NCBI RefSeq assembly: GCF_018812025.1
Contig: NC_063057.1
Location: 16,547,963-16,611,962, forward strand
From: Megalobrama amblycephala
Taxonomy: Eukaryota > Chordata > Actinopteri > Cypriniformes > Xenocyprididae
Reading direction: 5' to 3'
DNA: 64,000 nucleotides
Shown: positions 11,448 to 23,205 of the stretch, piece after piece
Layout of the letters: the number at the start of each line of letters is the position of its first letter
Position numbering within the stretch: position 1 is the stretch's first letter
Position numbers and translations under genes: made by a program
The notes under the pieces: model-generated
What the model saw: the letters and a program-made list of their open reading frames with translations, nothing else
Database searches by the model: none
What the model was told of the DNA's origin: nothing

Positions 11448-13511
11448 TTGCCCCAGTGAATCACCCTGCACCGGTCTGCTCTGGTTTGCCCTTGTCGTCC
11501 ACCGTAGTCGTGAAGCCTGTAGAAGACCCCATCCACAAGTTCTGATCTGAGACATCATACCCAGGGGTTCCAGGTAAAGACACTTCCAGTAAAGTTGTGG
11601 TTAATACATCTTGATAAATGACAATTGGGCTCCATGTTTTTGTGTATTAGAGGATTTTCCCCCCTCTGTAATGGCTTGTATGTGTTTACACATAGACCTT
11701 TATAGTGTGTCATCTTTGTTTTTCATACTAACATCCTTTTCCCTCCCAAATGTTTGGTTTCAGTTTATGTTTCAAGTGTTGTTCACTGAAACATCAGTTT
11801 TCACCCAAATATTTGTCTCTGTAAGTTGAATATATAGGCAGTAAACAGAATGATCTAACATTTAAAACTTCAGTAGTACTAATCAAGTTATTTATTGAAA
11901 AGCACATTCAAATGAATGAGTTATTCAGGGTTAATTTGTAAAACGATTGCATGGAAAGAATATATTTGATATTAAAGTCTTTCTAGGGAACTGTCCTATA
12001 TCTCGTGTTTTAGAAAATGGTAGAAAACATCTTAGTAAACAGTCAGCAAATGTTGTATTGTTTTCTGTATTCACTCCCATGTTCCCATTTATTTATAACT
12101 GACTCTAAGTAGGCTAAAGATTGTTTTCTTTGGAAGGTTCTACATTTATACAAGGAGAAAAAGAACTAAAAGGAAAAATTACAACATTTAACTGCAATTT
12201 TAACTTAATATTTACTGCTTATGAAATATTGAAGGACTTTTGAGCATAGTGTAAGTCACTAAATTATTTATTGTAGATAAAATGATGCACAGTAATGACC
12301 ACAAATATTAGAAGCTGAAAAGAAAAAATGGTATTTAGAGTGTTGTTACATGCAGTACTGTACTTCAAATTAATCTGCAGTGCTTGAAGAAAAACTAGGC
12401 CTTGTGACTTCCTTGTGTTGTAACCTTGGACAATAAGAAAGCCTGTATCCAAAGGCTTAGGCAGCTTACTTGTTGCCTTCCTGGCCTGTCAGTTAATGAC
12501 TTTGCAGGCAGCATTTGCACAAGTAGCTCATGAAACTGATTTCGGACAGGATTCTAGAACTAAATAGAGAGAGCTTTGGTCATGACTAAGCTAATATTTA
12601 ATTCATTTAGTTGTTCAAAAATATGCATTTTTCTCATCAACTACAACTTTCAGATGCCATTTTATTGATTTTTATTTTAAATGTCACAGAATCGAACACA
12701 CAGGATAGTGGACATCTATGCTGCCTTCAAAAATCGATCATATAAAAGTATCTCAGTTGAAAGGATGTGACATAATCACAAGATTTGGACATACGTTGTT
12801 TACTTCCTACAGAACACTTGTCTGTAGACATGATGTTGATCAAAATGTGCTGTTTGTGACTCTGTATCATTTCATACATACTTCATGACTTAGTCATGTT
12901 TCCAAATTTATTACTCAGTGAGTGTTTTTGTATTGCTACATTTGAATTATGAGTTCCGAAGGTCTCATGGCCATTAGAGATTTTTTTTTTTTTTTTTTTT
13001 TGATGCAAAAATATTAACTAGACAAAGATCTTCTGGGTGGAAGGATCTTTATGAATTCTCTGGAAACTGACTGGAATGGTGTTACATTCCTTTAATGCCC
13101 TGAACTGTGTGTTCATGATCATCCGTTTTTCCCGTCTTTCGTCTGTGTCTGAATACTTTTACGTGTGTTTGAATGAGTGTATGCGTGTGTGTCTGTGATG
13201 TAATTCCCAAAGGCTTTCAGTGTAAGTTCCTGGAAATTACAGGCTTTGGCTTTCATTGGCTTCACATTGCTTTAGCTGAATGTTAGTTGAAAGTTGTTTT
13301 ACTTTTCTAAAGATGAGCAAAGACTTGACGGTGAATATTTACAGCTGAATACAATACTGTCTAGTTGCAATCTGATCTTTTTTTAATCTAAAGGTAGTGT
13401 ATGTGCTAATAGTCACAGATGTCTTTCAATTCTGCTCAACACAATTTCAGTAAAGAGTGTATTGTCTTACACATACCCAGTAGTTTTTATGTAATAGTAT
13501 TTAAAATAGTA
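11448..13511. other. Leptin-B upstream region, no gene seen
   Basis: Mostly AT-rich spacer with short frames. A poly-T tract lies at 12981-13002. The block 12400-12570 is less AT-rich and could hold regulatory sequence, but nothing specific can be named. Confidence 0.5.
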
Positions 13512-14460
13512 CAGTGCTTCCCACAGGTTTGAAATATACTTGCGGTGGTAGCCGGGTGGAAAATCCTCCTATTACCCATGGCACAAAAATGGTCTACTAC
13601 ATGTGACAAATAACAAATAATGTATGATATTTAACAATATTTTTAATTTTAATTACATAGGCTACTATTACATTTAATTACATATTAATATTATGCATTA
13701 TTATGCAGTGTAAATTACATCAAAATGCAAAATTACAGCATTTAAATGATAGAATTCTCCTTGCTTTGTCATATAGTGTCTCTCTAAGTGAATGGGACAG
13801 ATTTTACTGATACTAGTCTTAGTCTTTTCTTCCTGTGGGGGAGCATCCCAGCCAGATACTACAATAGTTTACTATGAATTAATGGAAATTAATTTAAATA
13901 CAATTTATTGTGTAACCAAAATACCAATAATGCCCAGAAGAAAAAAATCTTAGCATTTGACTTTTAATTATAAACAAGCCCGAAATACACAGGGACTCTT
14001 ATTTTGAAATGTCTATACTATTGCGGGCAGATTCTTCAGATGATAAAATATGCATTCCTTCAACTGTCTCTAAAACATATTATATAAAGGCCATAGACAT
14101 TGTCATAACTCATCAACTCAAGTTTATTAGTAATCGCTTGCCATAAATCATAAATGTGCGCTATTCACTGATGGAGAATCAATTTGTGAAATATCGACCA
14201 CGTCTCTGCAGCGCACGTGGGAATGTCAGCAGGAGTAAACAGTTCTCGCTCACACAGAACGGGCTGGTATGAAACATGTAGGGCGAGGGGAGATTTTCCA
14301 CTCGTTATTCGGTTGTGGATGGTTTCATTATCTCGGGCAGATAAAAAAGTATAAGAGGACAAAAATAATAAAAGCTCAAATATGTCTCCAAATATACTTG
14401 GGCAGCCTTTAATATACCTGGGCGGCCCGCCCAAGTAAAGTCTATGTGTTGGAAGCACTG
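13512..14460. mobile_element. hAT-like element
   Basis: The ends CAGTGCTTCC (13512) and GGAAGCACTG (ending 14460) are perfect 10-bp inverted repeats of a common fish hAT type. The flanks share TAGTA but no clean 8-bp duplication, so the insertion has decayed or one edge is off by a few bases. No transposase frame is visible. Confidence 0.65.
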
Positions 14461-14519
14461 TAGTATATTCGGTTGTTAATGTAAAGGTAGAAAGTTTAAC
14501 AGCTTGCTTGTATGTTAAT

Positions 14520-15469
14520 TTAAAGGTGCCCTAGAATTGAAAATTGAATTTACCTTGGCATAGTTGAATAACAAGAGTTCAGTACATGGAAATGACATGC
14601 AGTGAGTCTCAAACACCATTGTTTCCTCCTTCTTATATAAATCTCCTTTGTTTAAAAGACCTCCGAAGAACAGGCGAATCTCAACATAACAACGACTGTT
14701 ACGTAACAGTCGGGATCATTAATATGTACGCCCCCAATATTTGCATATGCCAGCTCATGTTCAAGGCATTAGACAGGGGCAGCCAGTATTAATGTCTGGA
14801 GCAGCACAGCTGAATCATCAGACGTTGTGCAGGTAAGCAAGCAAGAACAATAGTGAAAAATGGCAGATGGAGCAATAATAACTGACATGATCCATGATAT
14901 TTTTAGTGATATTTGTAAATTGTCTTTCTAAATGTTTCCTTAGCATGTTGCTAATGTACTGTTAAATGTGGTTAAAGTTACCATCGTTTCTTACTGTATT
15001 CACGGAGACAAGACTGTCATTATTTTCATTTTTTAAACACTTGCAGTCTGTATAATTCATAAACAACTTCATTCTTTATAAATCTCTCCAACAGTGTGTA
15101 ATGTTAGCTTTAGCCACGGAGCACCATCAAACTCATTCAGAATCAAATGTAAACATTCAAATAAATACCATACTTACGCGATTAGACATGTTGCATGACG
15201 AACGCTTTGTAAAGATACATTTTGAGGGTTATATTAGCTGTGTGAACTTTGTTTATGCTGTTTAAGGCAGTCGCGAGCTCGGGGGAGGGGAGCACGAGAA
15301 TTTAAAGGGGCCGCGTGCTGAATCTGCGCATATTTAATGATGCCCCAAAATAGGCATTTGAAAAAATTAATAAAAAAAAATCTATGGGGTATTTTGAGCT
15401 GAAACTTCACAGACACATTCAGGGGACACCTTAGACTTATAGTACATCTTTTGAAAACGGCACCTTTAA
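14520..15469 (+). mobile_element. TTAA-flanked non-autonomous DNA transposon, copy 2 (complete)
   Basis: TTAAAGGTGCC at 14520 and GGCACCTTTAA ending 15469 are inverted ends with TTAA at each edge. The body matches 1-906 in reverse orientation. It includes the mirrored ACTGTTACGTAACAGT near 14694 and no convincing coding frame. This copy defines the full length of the family here at 950 bp. Confidence 0.8.
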
Positions 15470-15887
15470 TGCTGCTTTAGTGTTCTGACAGAAGCAGACC
15501 TGAAGTAAACTTGCTTACATTATTTAGTTACCCAAAGGAACTACTGTTCCCTTTCGAAAGGGAACTCACACTGTGTCCTGAGACACTTTGGAGAATGCCT
15601 CTGCGTGACTGGTACCTGAATCAACTGTAAAATCACGGCAATCCTATTGGCTGGCGACAGCCTATGACGTCATACTAGTGCAACCAGAAGGTATATAAGG
15701 GGTGCCTAGAGAACATGTCATCCTCTTTTCGTCTTCAGGGACTGTTTTATTTGATGCAATATCTATGTAAAATGGCCTGTTAAAACAAAGTTTCAAGCTG
15801 TGTGCATAAATATTTGACACTGGATACCACACGACTTTTGCGTTTTTTGATAGACGCTCAGTTCCTGAGGGAACTGCTGGCGTGCAG

Positions 15888-17132
15888 TAGGGGTGCAACA
15901 GTTGAAATTATTCGGTTTTTATCATGCTTTTAGGGTCACCATTTTGGTATGGTTTGGTATGTCTGTGTTTAGGGAAAAATGGACAACTGTCAAATAAAAA
16001 TAAAGAAAATAAGAACAAATAATCAAACTACAAGCAAAAGCACAAATAAATACAGTAGAGCAAAGATACAAATAAAACAAACAGTGCTTTTCAGGTATCT
16101 AACAGTAGTTTTCAGGTACAGAAATTGAATAAAGTAGCTAATCAAATTTAAAACAACATTGCATATAATATTTACTGTATAAATTATATAAATATTAATC
16201 ATAATTAATTATTAATTAAGTTACAAAAGCTATTCAGTCAAGAGCAATGAGTGATTTCCTTGTTTTTTGTTGTTTGATTAACATTAAAAACACATACAGA
16301 ATGCATGGATCAGATTCAGTACACTAATATGAAACTAGGGCTGGGCGATATATCGCATGCGATTCTCACGCGCATTTCGTCAGTAAAGCCGGTTCCCTGA
16401 TTACCGCTAAATCGCCATCACCTGCTTTCAAATGGAGCGCCTTTTAATAGACAGAGCCGTAGTTCACGGACAAGCCACGCAAAATCGTGTTCAGTATCGA
16501 AGATGAATCGACTTCGATAATGAACCCGATTTTGCGTGGATTATATCGCCCAGCCCTATATGAAACACATGCGTTCTTTCTCAAGTGTTTAAGTTCACTT
16601 AAGACATAACCTACTATGTTTGCTAGGATACTCACCAAGACAGGCATGTTGTGTGATTTTCTTCTGTTCAAGCGCAAGACTTGAAAGAGAACTCAATATT
16701 TGTGTGCTGTACATGCGCTTCCACGTGCGTGCTTCAGATGAGTGCACAAATCTTCTCACAGTGCGCGTGTGAGTTATTTTTTGCGTCTTGTGCTCGCATG
16801 TTAAAATTGGCAAGGGATAAATAAGTTTAGTTAGTGCTGTTCATGTCTAACCTGCGCTTGTGCGCTATCAACACCCCGGTGATGACAGCATAAATGACTG
16901 CTCGCATAGAGCATACGGCACTCTCATTGAACAAAATTTAGGGGAAGCCAGAATGCGTTTTCATCGACAGAAACATACATTAGCTCTGTCTGTTTTATTT
17001 ATTTTCAAAAAAAACATATTATAGATGCGTATGCGTTGTCAGATATGAGATGACCCGAGGTGCAAGTGCGTGCCGAACTGTGTGTGGAGAACGGTACGGT
17101 TTGATTTTTTACAGAGAACCGCTTCACCCCTA
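15888..17132. mobile_element. hAT-type element inside the DIRS relic
   Basis: The inverted ends TAGGGGTG (15888) and CACCCCTA (ending 17132) have an 8-bp duplication, GCGTGCAG/GCGTGCAC (15880-15887 and 17133-17140, seven of eight identical). No transposase is visible. It splits the relic's gag-like frame. Confidence 0.85.
16336..16558. mobile_element. Short hAT MITE nested inside the hAT element
   Basis: 223 bp with inverted ends TAGGGCTGGGCGATATA and TATATCGCCCAGCCCTA. It is flanked by a perfect 8-bp duplication, TATGAAAC (16328-16335 and 16559-16566). It is the third layer of a three-deep nest and, by that order, the youngest. Confidence 0.92.
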
Positions 17133-17136
17133 GCGT

Positions 17137-17271
17137 GCACTGTGAGCATTTCCTGCTGAGGAAGCTCCACTCTCGTTTGTCTCACTTCACGAGGGAAGAG
17201 GGACAGACTTCTGTGTCCGGTGGCTCGGTTCTTGCTCACGCTGAGGTGGAGAGGAGACTGAAGTCATAGGG
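17137..17271 (+). pseudogene. DIRS gag-like remnant
   Basis: A frame beginning His-Cys-Glu-His and rich in Arg and Ser stays open for about 45 codons, then stops. It continues, after removal of the hAT element, a frame that ends just before 15880. It resembles the conserved part of fish DIRS gag-like proteins; this match is from recognition, not from a search. Confidence 0.35.
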
Positions 17272-19645
17272 CTCACAGAGGGAGCTCACTGAAGAGTTTG
17301 AGAGACACGTTAATCTCTTGCTTCAGTGGCTGACAAGAGTGTTTTGCTGAGTGAGGATGTGTTGTCTCTTGCATCCTCAGGATCATCATGCAGAAGAGCA
17401 AGAGATGGCTATTGAGGGGAAAAAAGGCAAGACATCCGAGCCCTCGCAGCCACTCTGCCCCGCGTATGATGAGTTGTTGAGTGTTATGGAGTGTGCGTCA
17501 CATGGCGGTCAGCTGTCATGAGTGTGTTAGTGCAGAGACCGCTCGTCTAAGATTGGAAACACGAACCGTTTCTTTCCAGCCATACCCCCCCAGCTTCTGT
17601 TCGCTCTTGAGACGTTTGCAAACGATCTCGCTGTTAACAAAAGCTTTGAAAGGCATTTAAAGAGTCATTATTTTACTTTTTATTTTTCACAGAGCTCCAG
17701 GTGGACAGTTCTTCTGTAGTAAGTGAGTCAGCCTTCTCTTGCTTAGAGAGTTGTTAGGCCGAAATCTCCGCTTCACTGAGCTCCAGGAAGGTCATGAATG
17801 AGTGTTGTTGGGCTTCCTCTCGTTTAGAGAGTGAAAAGCACTATGCTGGAGCTTCCGCTCTCTAGAGCTTTGGTTAGTAGCATTATCTAGCTTGTGGCCT
17901 TTTAGAGCAGGCTCTCCTGTGGAAGCTCCTTGATTGTATCCATCCTTGGCCTCTTCCATGGAACTTCATCCTGTTGAAGCCTCCACTCCTCCAGAGCTTA
18001 GCTCAGACAGCAACCTGTCTTGAAGCGAGAGTCATTATTTGTTAAGGATTCCACCCTTGAGCTTTGTCTTGGGTCAAGCTGATATTATCTCCCCTTGTTC
18101 AGGGTCCTCTAAGAGTGCTTCACTCCCAGAGCTCTGCGCCCTTTGTGTTCAACGCCAATGATGCTCAGGTCGAGCCAACTACTCCCTCCTATTCAGGATG
18201 GTATTGAGTAGGCTTACTTAGAGCTCAAGCATTAGCCTTGAGCCCATGCCCGTGGTATTCTGGAGTAGTAGGCCCTATATGGAAGCCTCCTTGACAGTTT
18301 GGTTGCATGTGTTCTGTACTCCCCTTGTTTAAAGGATAGAAAGTGATATGCTGAGTACATCACTTGTGTAGCAATGTGAATGAGTACACACCCCAGATGG
18401 CTATCTCTGTTAGACTCATTTCCAAGTAGTTGGCCCTCCTCGGGCCGCATCCTCTGGATTGCACTACATTCCTAGTACTTCTAGCTAGTTTGAGTGTCCT
18501 GGTTCCCCAGAGTGCACAGATTGAGTTCACATTGCAGGCTCCACAGGAGCCTCCCTGATTCTAGCCCCAGAGCTTGGTTGATACTCTACTTGGTCAAATC
18601 TAGGTAGCACCCCCTTGTGTTAGAGGGTCATTCTGTAGAGTACTTTGCTTCCTGAGTCTGGTCAGAAGGTCGAAGGAGTCATGTGAGACCTCCCAGGTAG
18701 ATGAGCTTGTTAGAGCTGTAGGTACTCCCTCGTTTGAGAGGATCGTCCTATAGAGAGCCTCAATCCCTGAGTTTGGTCTGAAAGGTCTAGAGATTCTTGT
18801 GAACCCCCTCAGTAGATCCGCTCTTGACAGAATGGGAGGACTCCTCACATTAGGGCCCTATGTAGAGTACCCAGCCTCCATAGAGCTTTGAAAAAGAAGC
18901 GCTCTGTAGGTCCAGGGTCGAGCAGAGTAACTCATTTGTAAGGGTTTGGAAAGCACTATGTTGAGTCCTGCTCCCCAGGATGCCCATCTCTTTGTCCGGT
19001 GTGAGCTGGTTACTGCCTCTTCTGCAGTCCCTCTTATCTGGTTGCCTCTCATGAGGTAAGTGTGATAAGAGACTATGTTTAGGAAACAGACAGGTTGTTG
19101 GCTAGACTAGGTCACAAGTCAGAGCAGGTTAGCCTCCCAGGTGGCTCTGGGGGTTGACTCTATGTCCACCTAAAAGTGACTGGCCAAGGCTCCTTTCAGC
19201 CCCTTGCCATATTTCCTTAAAGGAACCCCTTCCCAGTGAAGATGCTGGTTCCAAGCCCTTGAGCGGCCTTTGACAAGTCCTTCCGTTACTTTACGAAGGC
19301 ACTTTTTCATTGAAGTATGTAGCTCGGGTAGTGGCCGTAGGGAATGCTGTCACTAACAGCCTAGTGTGTGACCAGAAAAAGGGGGAGTGGTTCTGGCGTT
19401 TCAGTTGGAACTGCCATTATTGTGCTTAGTCACAGCCATTTTTCAGCATGCACTTCCCGTCAGCATGGCAGCATGGGTATTTCATTCCCCAAAGTGTCTC
19501 AGGATGCAGTGTCTCGTTCCCCGAGACGTTTTCTTCCCTCAATTGACATGTTTCCTTATTTTTCACTTTTTAAAAATATTTAATTTTTCATTTTTTTTTT
19601 TAATTAAGAAGTTCAAGTGAGTTCACAATACTTTATTAATATTTA

Positions 19646-19753
19646 GGGCCCAAGCGAAAATTCGCGCAGGGCCCTCTTGTTCTTCTAAGGATTATTATTA
19701 GGGCCCAAGCGAAAATTCGCGCAGGGCCCTCTTGTTCTTCTAAGGATTATTAT

Positions 19754-19786
<33 letters not shown>

Positions 19787-21431
19787 CCGTCTTCCGGGGC
19801 TTTTTGGGGGCCTTAACATGCTCAAAAACTCTTGAAAATTGGCACACACATTGGAATCCGCGGCCATTAGGACGCCGGAGAGGCTGGTACCCGGGCGTGG
19901 CAGGGGGGCTCGACAGCGCCCCCTTGAAAAAAGTCTGAAAATTTGGTCCATATATTAAACACGCTTGCACGTATTAGTATGAAACTCAGTACACATATAG
20001 ACCTCATCGGGCCGAACAACTTTCGTGCTCTAAGTTAAACACCACGCCAACAGGAAGTCAGCTATTAAGGGTTGTTTGAAAAACGCATGCTCTGGAATTT
20101 GATATACTCCTCCTAGACGATTAATCCGATCGCCACCAAACTCGGTCAGCATGAAGTCAAGACACTGATGATTAAAAATTGCCAGGGGATTTTTGATATC
20201 TCGAACGGTTTGGCCGTGGCGAGGCAACGAATTTATGGCGAGAAAAAGGAAACAGGAAATGTGTTATAACGTCTGCATACATATATTGATCTTTATGAAA
20301 CTTCACGAGTGTGTTCGTTATAGGAGTCTGATCACATGGATGTGACTATTGTGAGTCAAAGTTATAGCGCCACCAACTGGCAGCAGGAAGTGTATCACTT
20401 TTTGAAATGTTTTGAGATCACCCTCTTATTTTTACCTGATTTGCTTCAAACTTCATCAGTGTAATGTCAATACACAGCAGATGTAGACCTATGACAGGAT
20501 TTTTGATATTTGAAATATTGTTGCCATGGCAACAGGTCAAACTGTAATAATATTCTTGAGTGTTTTTGAGGCTCTTAACATGCTTCAAATTGCATGAAAC
20601 TCGACACACACATCAATATTGTCAACCAGTAGACATGGACAAAGCCATAGAAATGGGCGTGGTGGAGGGGCTCAGTAGCGCCACCTTTTGACAAAAGTGG
20701 GGGGGTTAGTTTTTCCTACAATCACCAAACTCGGTACACATATTGTTCTCATCAAGCCGGACAATTTTCTAATTTACATTCATTAGCTCCGACCAACAGG
20801 AAGTCAGCTATTTTGGTTTGAATGTTAATTTTTTGAAAAAACAGGCTATGAATTTTATACTACTGCTCCTACAGGGTTTATCCAATTTACACCAAACTTT
20901 TTTTAACTTGTTGCTAACACATTGAAGTTGTTTAATTGCAAACGGATTTTGGATATCTCAAACGGTTTGGCCGTGGCGAGGCAACGAATTTATGGCAAGA
21001 AAAGGGAAACAAAGTGTTATAACTTCTGCATACATTAATTGATTTTGATGAAACTTCGGCTTAGTCTTCGTTGTACAAGGCTGATCACATGGATGTGACT
21101 ATTGTGATTCAAAGTAATAGCGCCACCAACTGGAAGCAGAAAATGTGTCACTTTCAGCATACATTGAGATCACCCTCTTATTTTTACCTGATTTGCTTCA
21201 AAATTCATCAGAATAATGTTAAAACTTGGCACATGTAATCCTTTGAAAATGGGCAGGGAGGAGGGGCTCTATAGTGGCACCTTGTAGTGCAGTAAATGTG
21301 GAGTGAATTTGACATAGTCCTTTGATGTTTAACCGTTTTAAGTGCCTATTGCCCGCTGTGCACAGTTGCCCTGAAGCCACCGGGGTGGCGGTGCCACCGG
21401 GCTTGGGCCCGCCATCGCTGCTCGCAGCTAT
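19646..21431. repeat. Long tandem repeat array, unit A (with doubled leader)
   Basis: Unit A starts with a 55-bp leader present twice in tandem (19646-19700 and 19701-19755: GGGCCCAAGCGAAAATTCGC...). A long T tract follows, then a noncoding body. It ends with GCTTGGGCCC (21401-21410), the inverse of the leader start GGGCCCAAGC, so each unit has 10-bp inverted ends. The body is two diverged halves about 755 bp apart (for example GGTTTGGCCGTGGCGAGGCA at 20207 and again at 20962). Minus-strand frames rich in Lys are the T tract and are not genes. Confidence 0.85.
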
Positions 21432-21434
21432 ATT

Positions 21435-21469
<35 letters not shown>

Positions 21470-23118
21470 CCGTCTTCCGGGGCTTTTTGGGGGCCTTAAC
21501 ATGCTCAAAAACTCTTGAAAATTGGCACACACATTGGAATCCGCGGCCATTAGGACGCCGGAGAGGCTGGTACCCGGGCGTGGCAGGGGGCTCGACAGCG
21601 CCCCCTTGAAAAAAGTCTGAAAATTTGGTCCATATATTAAACACGCTTGCACGTATTAGTATGAAACTCAGTACACATATAGACCTCATCGGGCCGAACA
21701 ACTTTCGTGCTCTAAGTTAAACACCACGCCAACAGGAAGTCAGCTATTAAGGGTTGTTTGAAAAACGCATGCTCTGGAATTTGATATACTCCTCCTAGAC
21801 GATTAATCCGATCGCCACCAAACTCGGTCAGCATGAAGTCAAGACACTGATGATTAAAAATTGCCAGGGGATTTTTGATATCTCGAACGGTTTGGCCGTG
21901 GCGAGGCAACGAATTTATGGCGAGAAAAAGGAAACAGGAAATGTGTTATAACGTCTGCATACATATATTGATCTTTATGAAACTTCACGAGTGTGTTCGT
22001 TATAGGAGTCTGATCACATGGATGTGACTATTGTGAGTCAAAGTTATAGCGCCACCAACTGGCAGCAGGAAGTGTATCACTTTTTGAAATGTTTTGAGAT
22101 CACCCTCTTATTTTTACCTGATTTGCTTCAAACTTCATCAGTGTAATGTCAATACACAGCAGATGTAGACCTATGACAGGATTTTTGATATTTGAAATAT
22201 TGTTGCCATGGCAACAGGTCAAACTGTAATAATATTCTTGAGTGTTTTTGAGGCTCTTAACATGCTTCAAATTGCATGAAACTCGACACACACATCAATA
22301 TTGTCAACCAGTAGACATGGACAAAGCCATAGAAATGGGCGTGGTGGAGGGGCTCAGTAGCGCCACCTTTTGACAAAAGTGGGGGGGTTAGTTTTTCCTA
22401 CAATCACCAAACTCGGTACACATATTGTTCTCATCAAGCCGGACAATTTTCTAATTTACATTCATTAGCTCCGACCAACAGGAAGTCAGCTATTTTGGTT
22501 TGAATGTTAATTTTTTGAAAAAACAGGCTATGAATTTTATACTACTGCTCCTACAGGGTTTATCCAATTTACACCAAACTTTTTTTAACTTGTTGCTAAC
22601 ACATTGAAGTTGTTTAATTGCAAACGGATTTTGGATATCTCAAACGGTTTGGCCGTGGCGAGGCAACGAATTTATGGCAAGAAAAGGGAAACAAAGTGTT
22701 ATAACTTCTGCATACATTAATTGATTTTGATGAAACTTCGGCTTAGTCTTCGTTGTACAAGGCTGATCACATGGATGTGACTATTGTGATTCAAAGTAAT
22801 AGCGCCACCAACTGGAAGCAGAAAATGTGTCACTTTCAGCATACATTGAGATCACCCTCTTATTTTTACCTGATTTGCTTCAAAATTCATCAGAATAATG
22901 TTAAAACTTGGCACATGTAATCCTTTGAAAATGGGCAGGGAGGAGGGGCTCTATAGTGGCACCTTGTAGTGCAGTAAATGTGGAGTGAATTTGACATAGT
23001 CCTTTGATGTTTAACCGTTTTAAGTGCCTATTGCCCGCTGTGCACAGTTGCCCTGAAGCCACCGGGGTGGCGGTGCCACCGGGCTTGGGCCCGCCATCGC
23101 TGCTCGCAGCTATATTTA
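21432..23118. repeat. Long tandem repeat array, unit B (no leader)
   Basis: It joins unit A directly at the T tract and lacks the 55-bp leader. The shared anchor CCGTCTTCCGG is at 19787 in A and 21470 in B, a period of 1683. The differences I could see from A are in homopolymer length. Confidence 0.85.
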
Positions 23119-23171
23119 GGGCCCAAGCGAAAATTCGCGCAGGGCCCTCTTGTTCTTCTAAGGATTATTAT

Positions 23172-23205
<34 letters not shown>

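Larger units (their letters stand above)
15546..19530 (+). mobile_element. Decayed DIRS-like retrotransposon relic
   Basis: The left edge is a perfect palindrome, GTTCCCTTTCGAAAGGGAAC (15546-15565), followed by an inverted-repeat region whose ACTGTGTCCTGAGACACTTT is mirrored near the right edge (AAAGTGTCTCAGGATGCAGT at 19491). The left edge resembles the start of the better-kept DIRS element at 44201. A TATATAAGG lies near 15692. The interior (17130-19200) is CT/AG-rich and full of stop codons, with only a gag-like remnant. No RT or recombinase motif survives. The right limit is approximate. Confidence 0.6.

Noticed and set aside
17137..19200. A cellular gene in the CT/AG-rich stretch
   Set aside because: Stops occur in all frames, and its position between DIRS-type mirrored ends explains it as a decayed retroelement interior.
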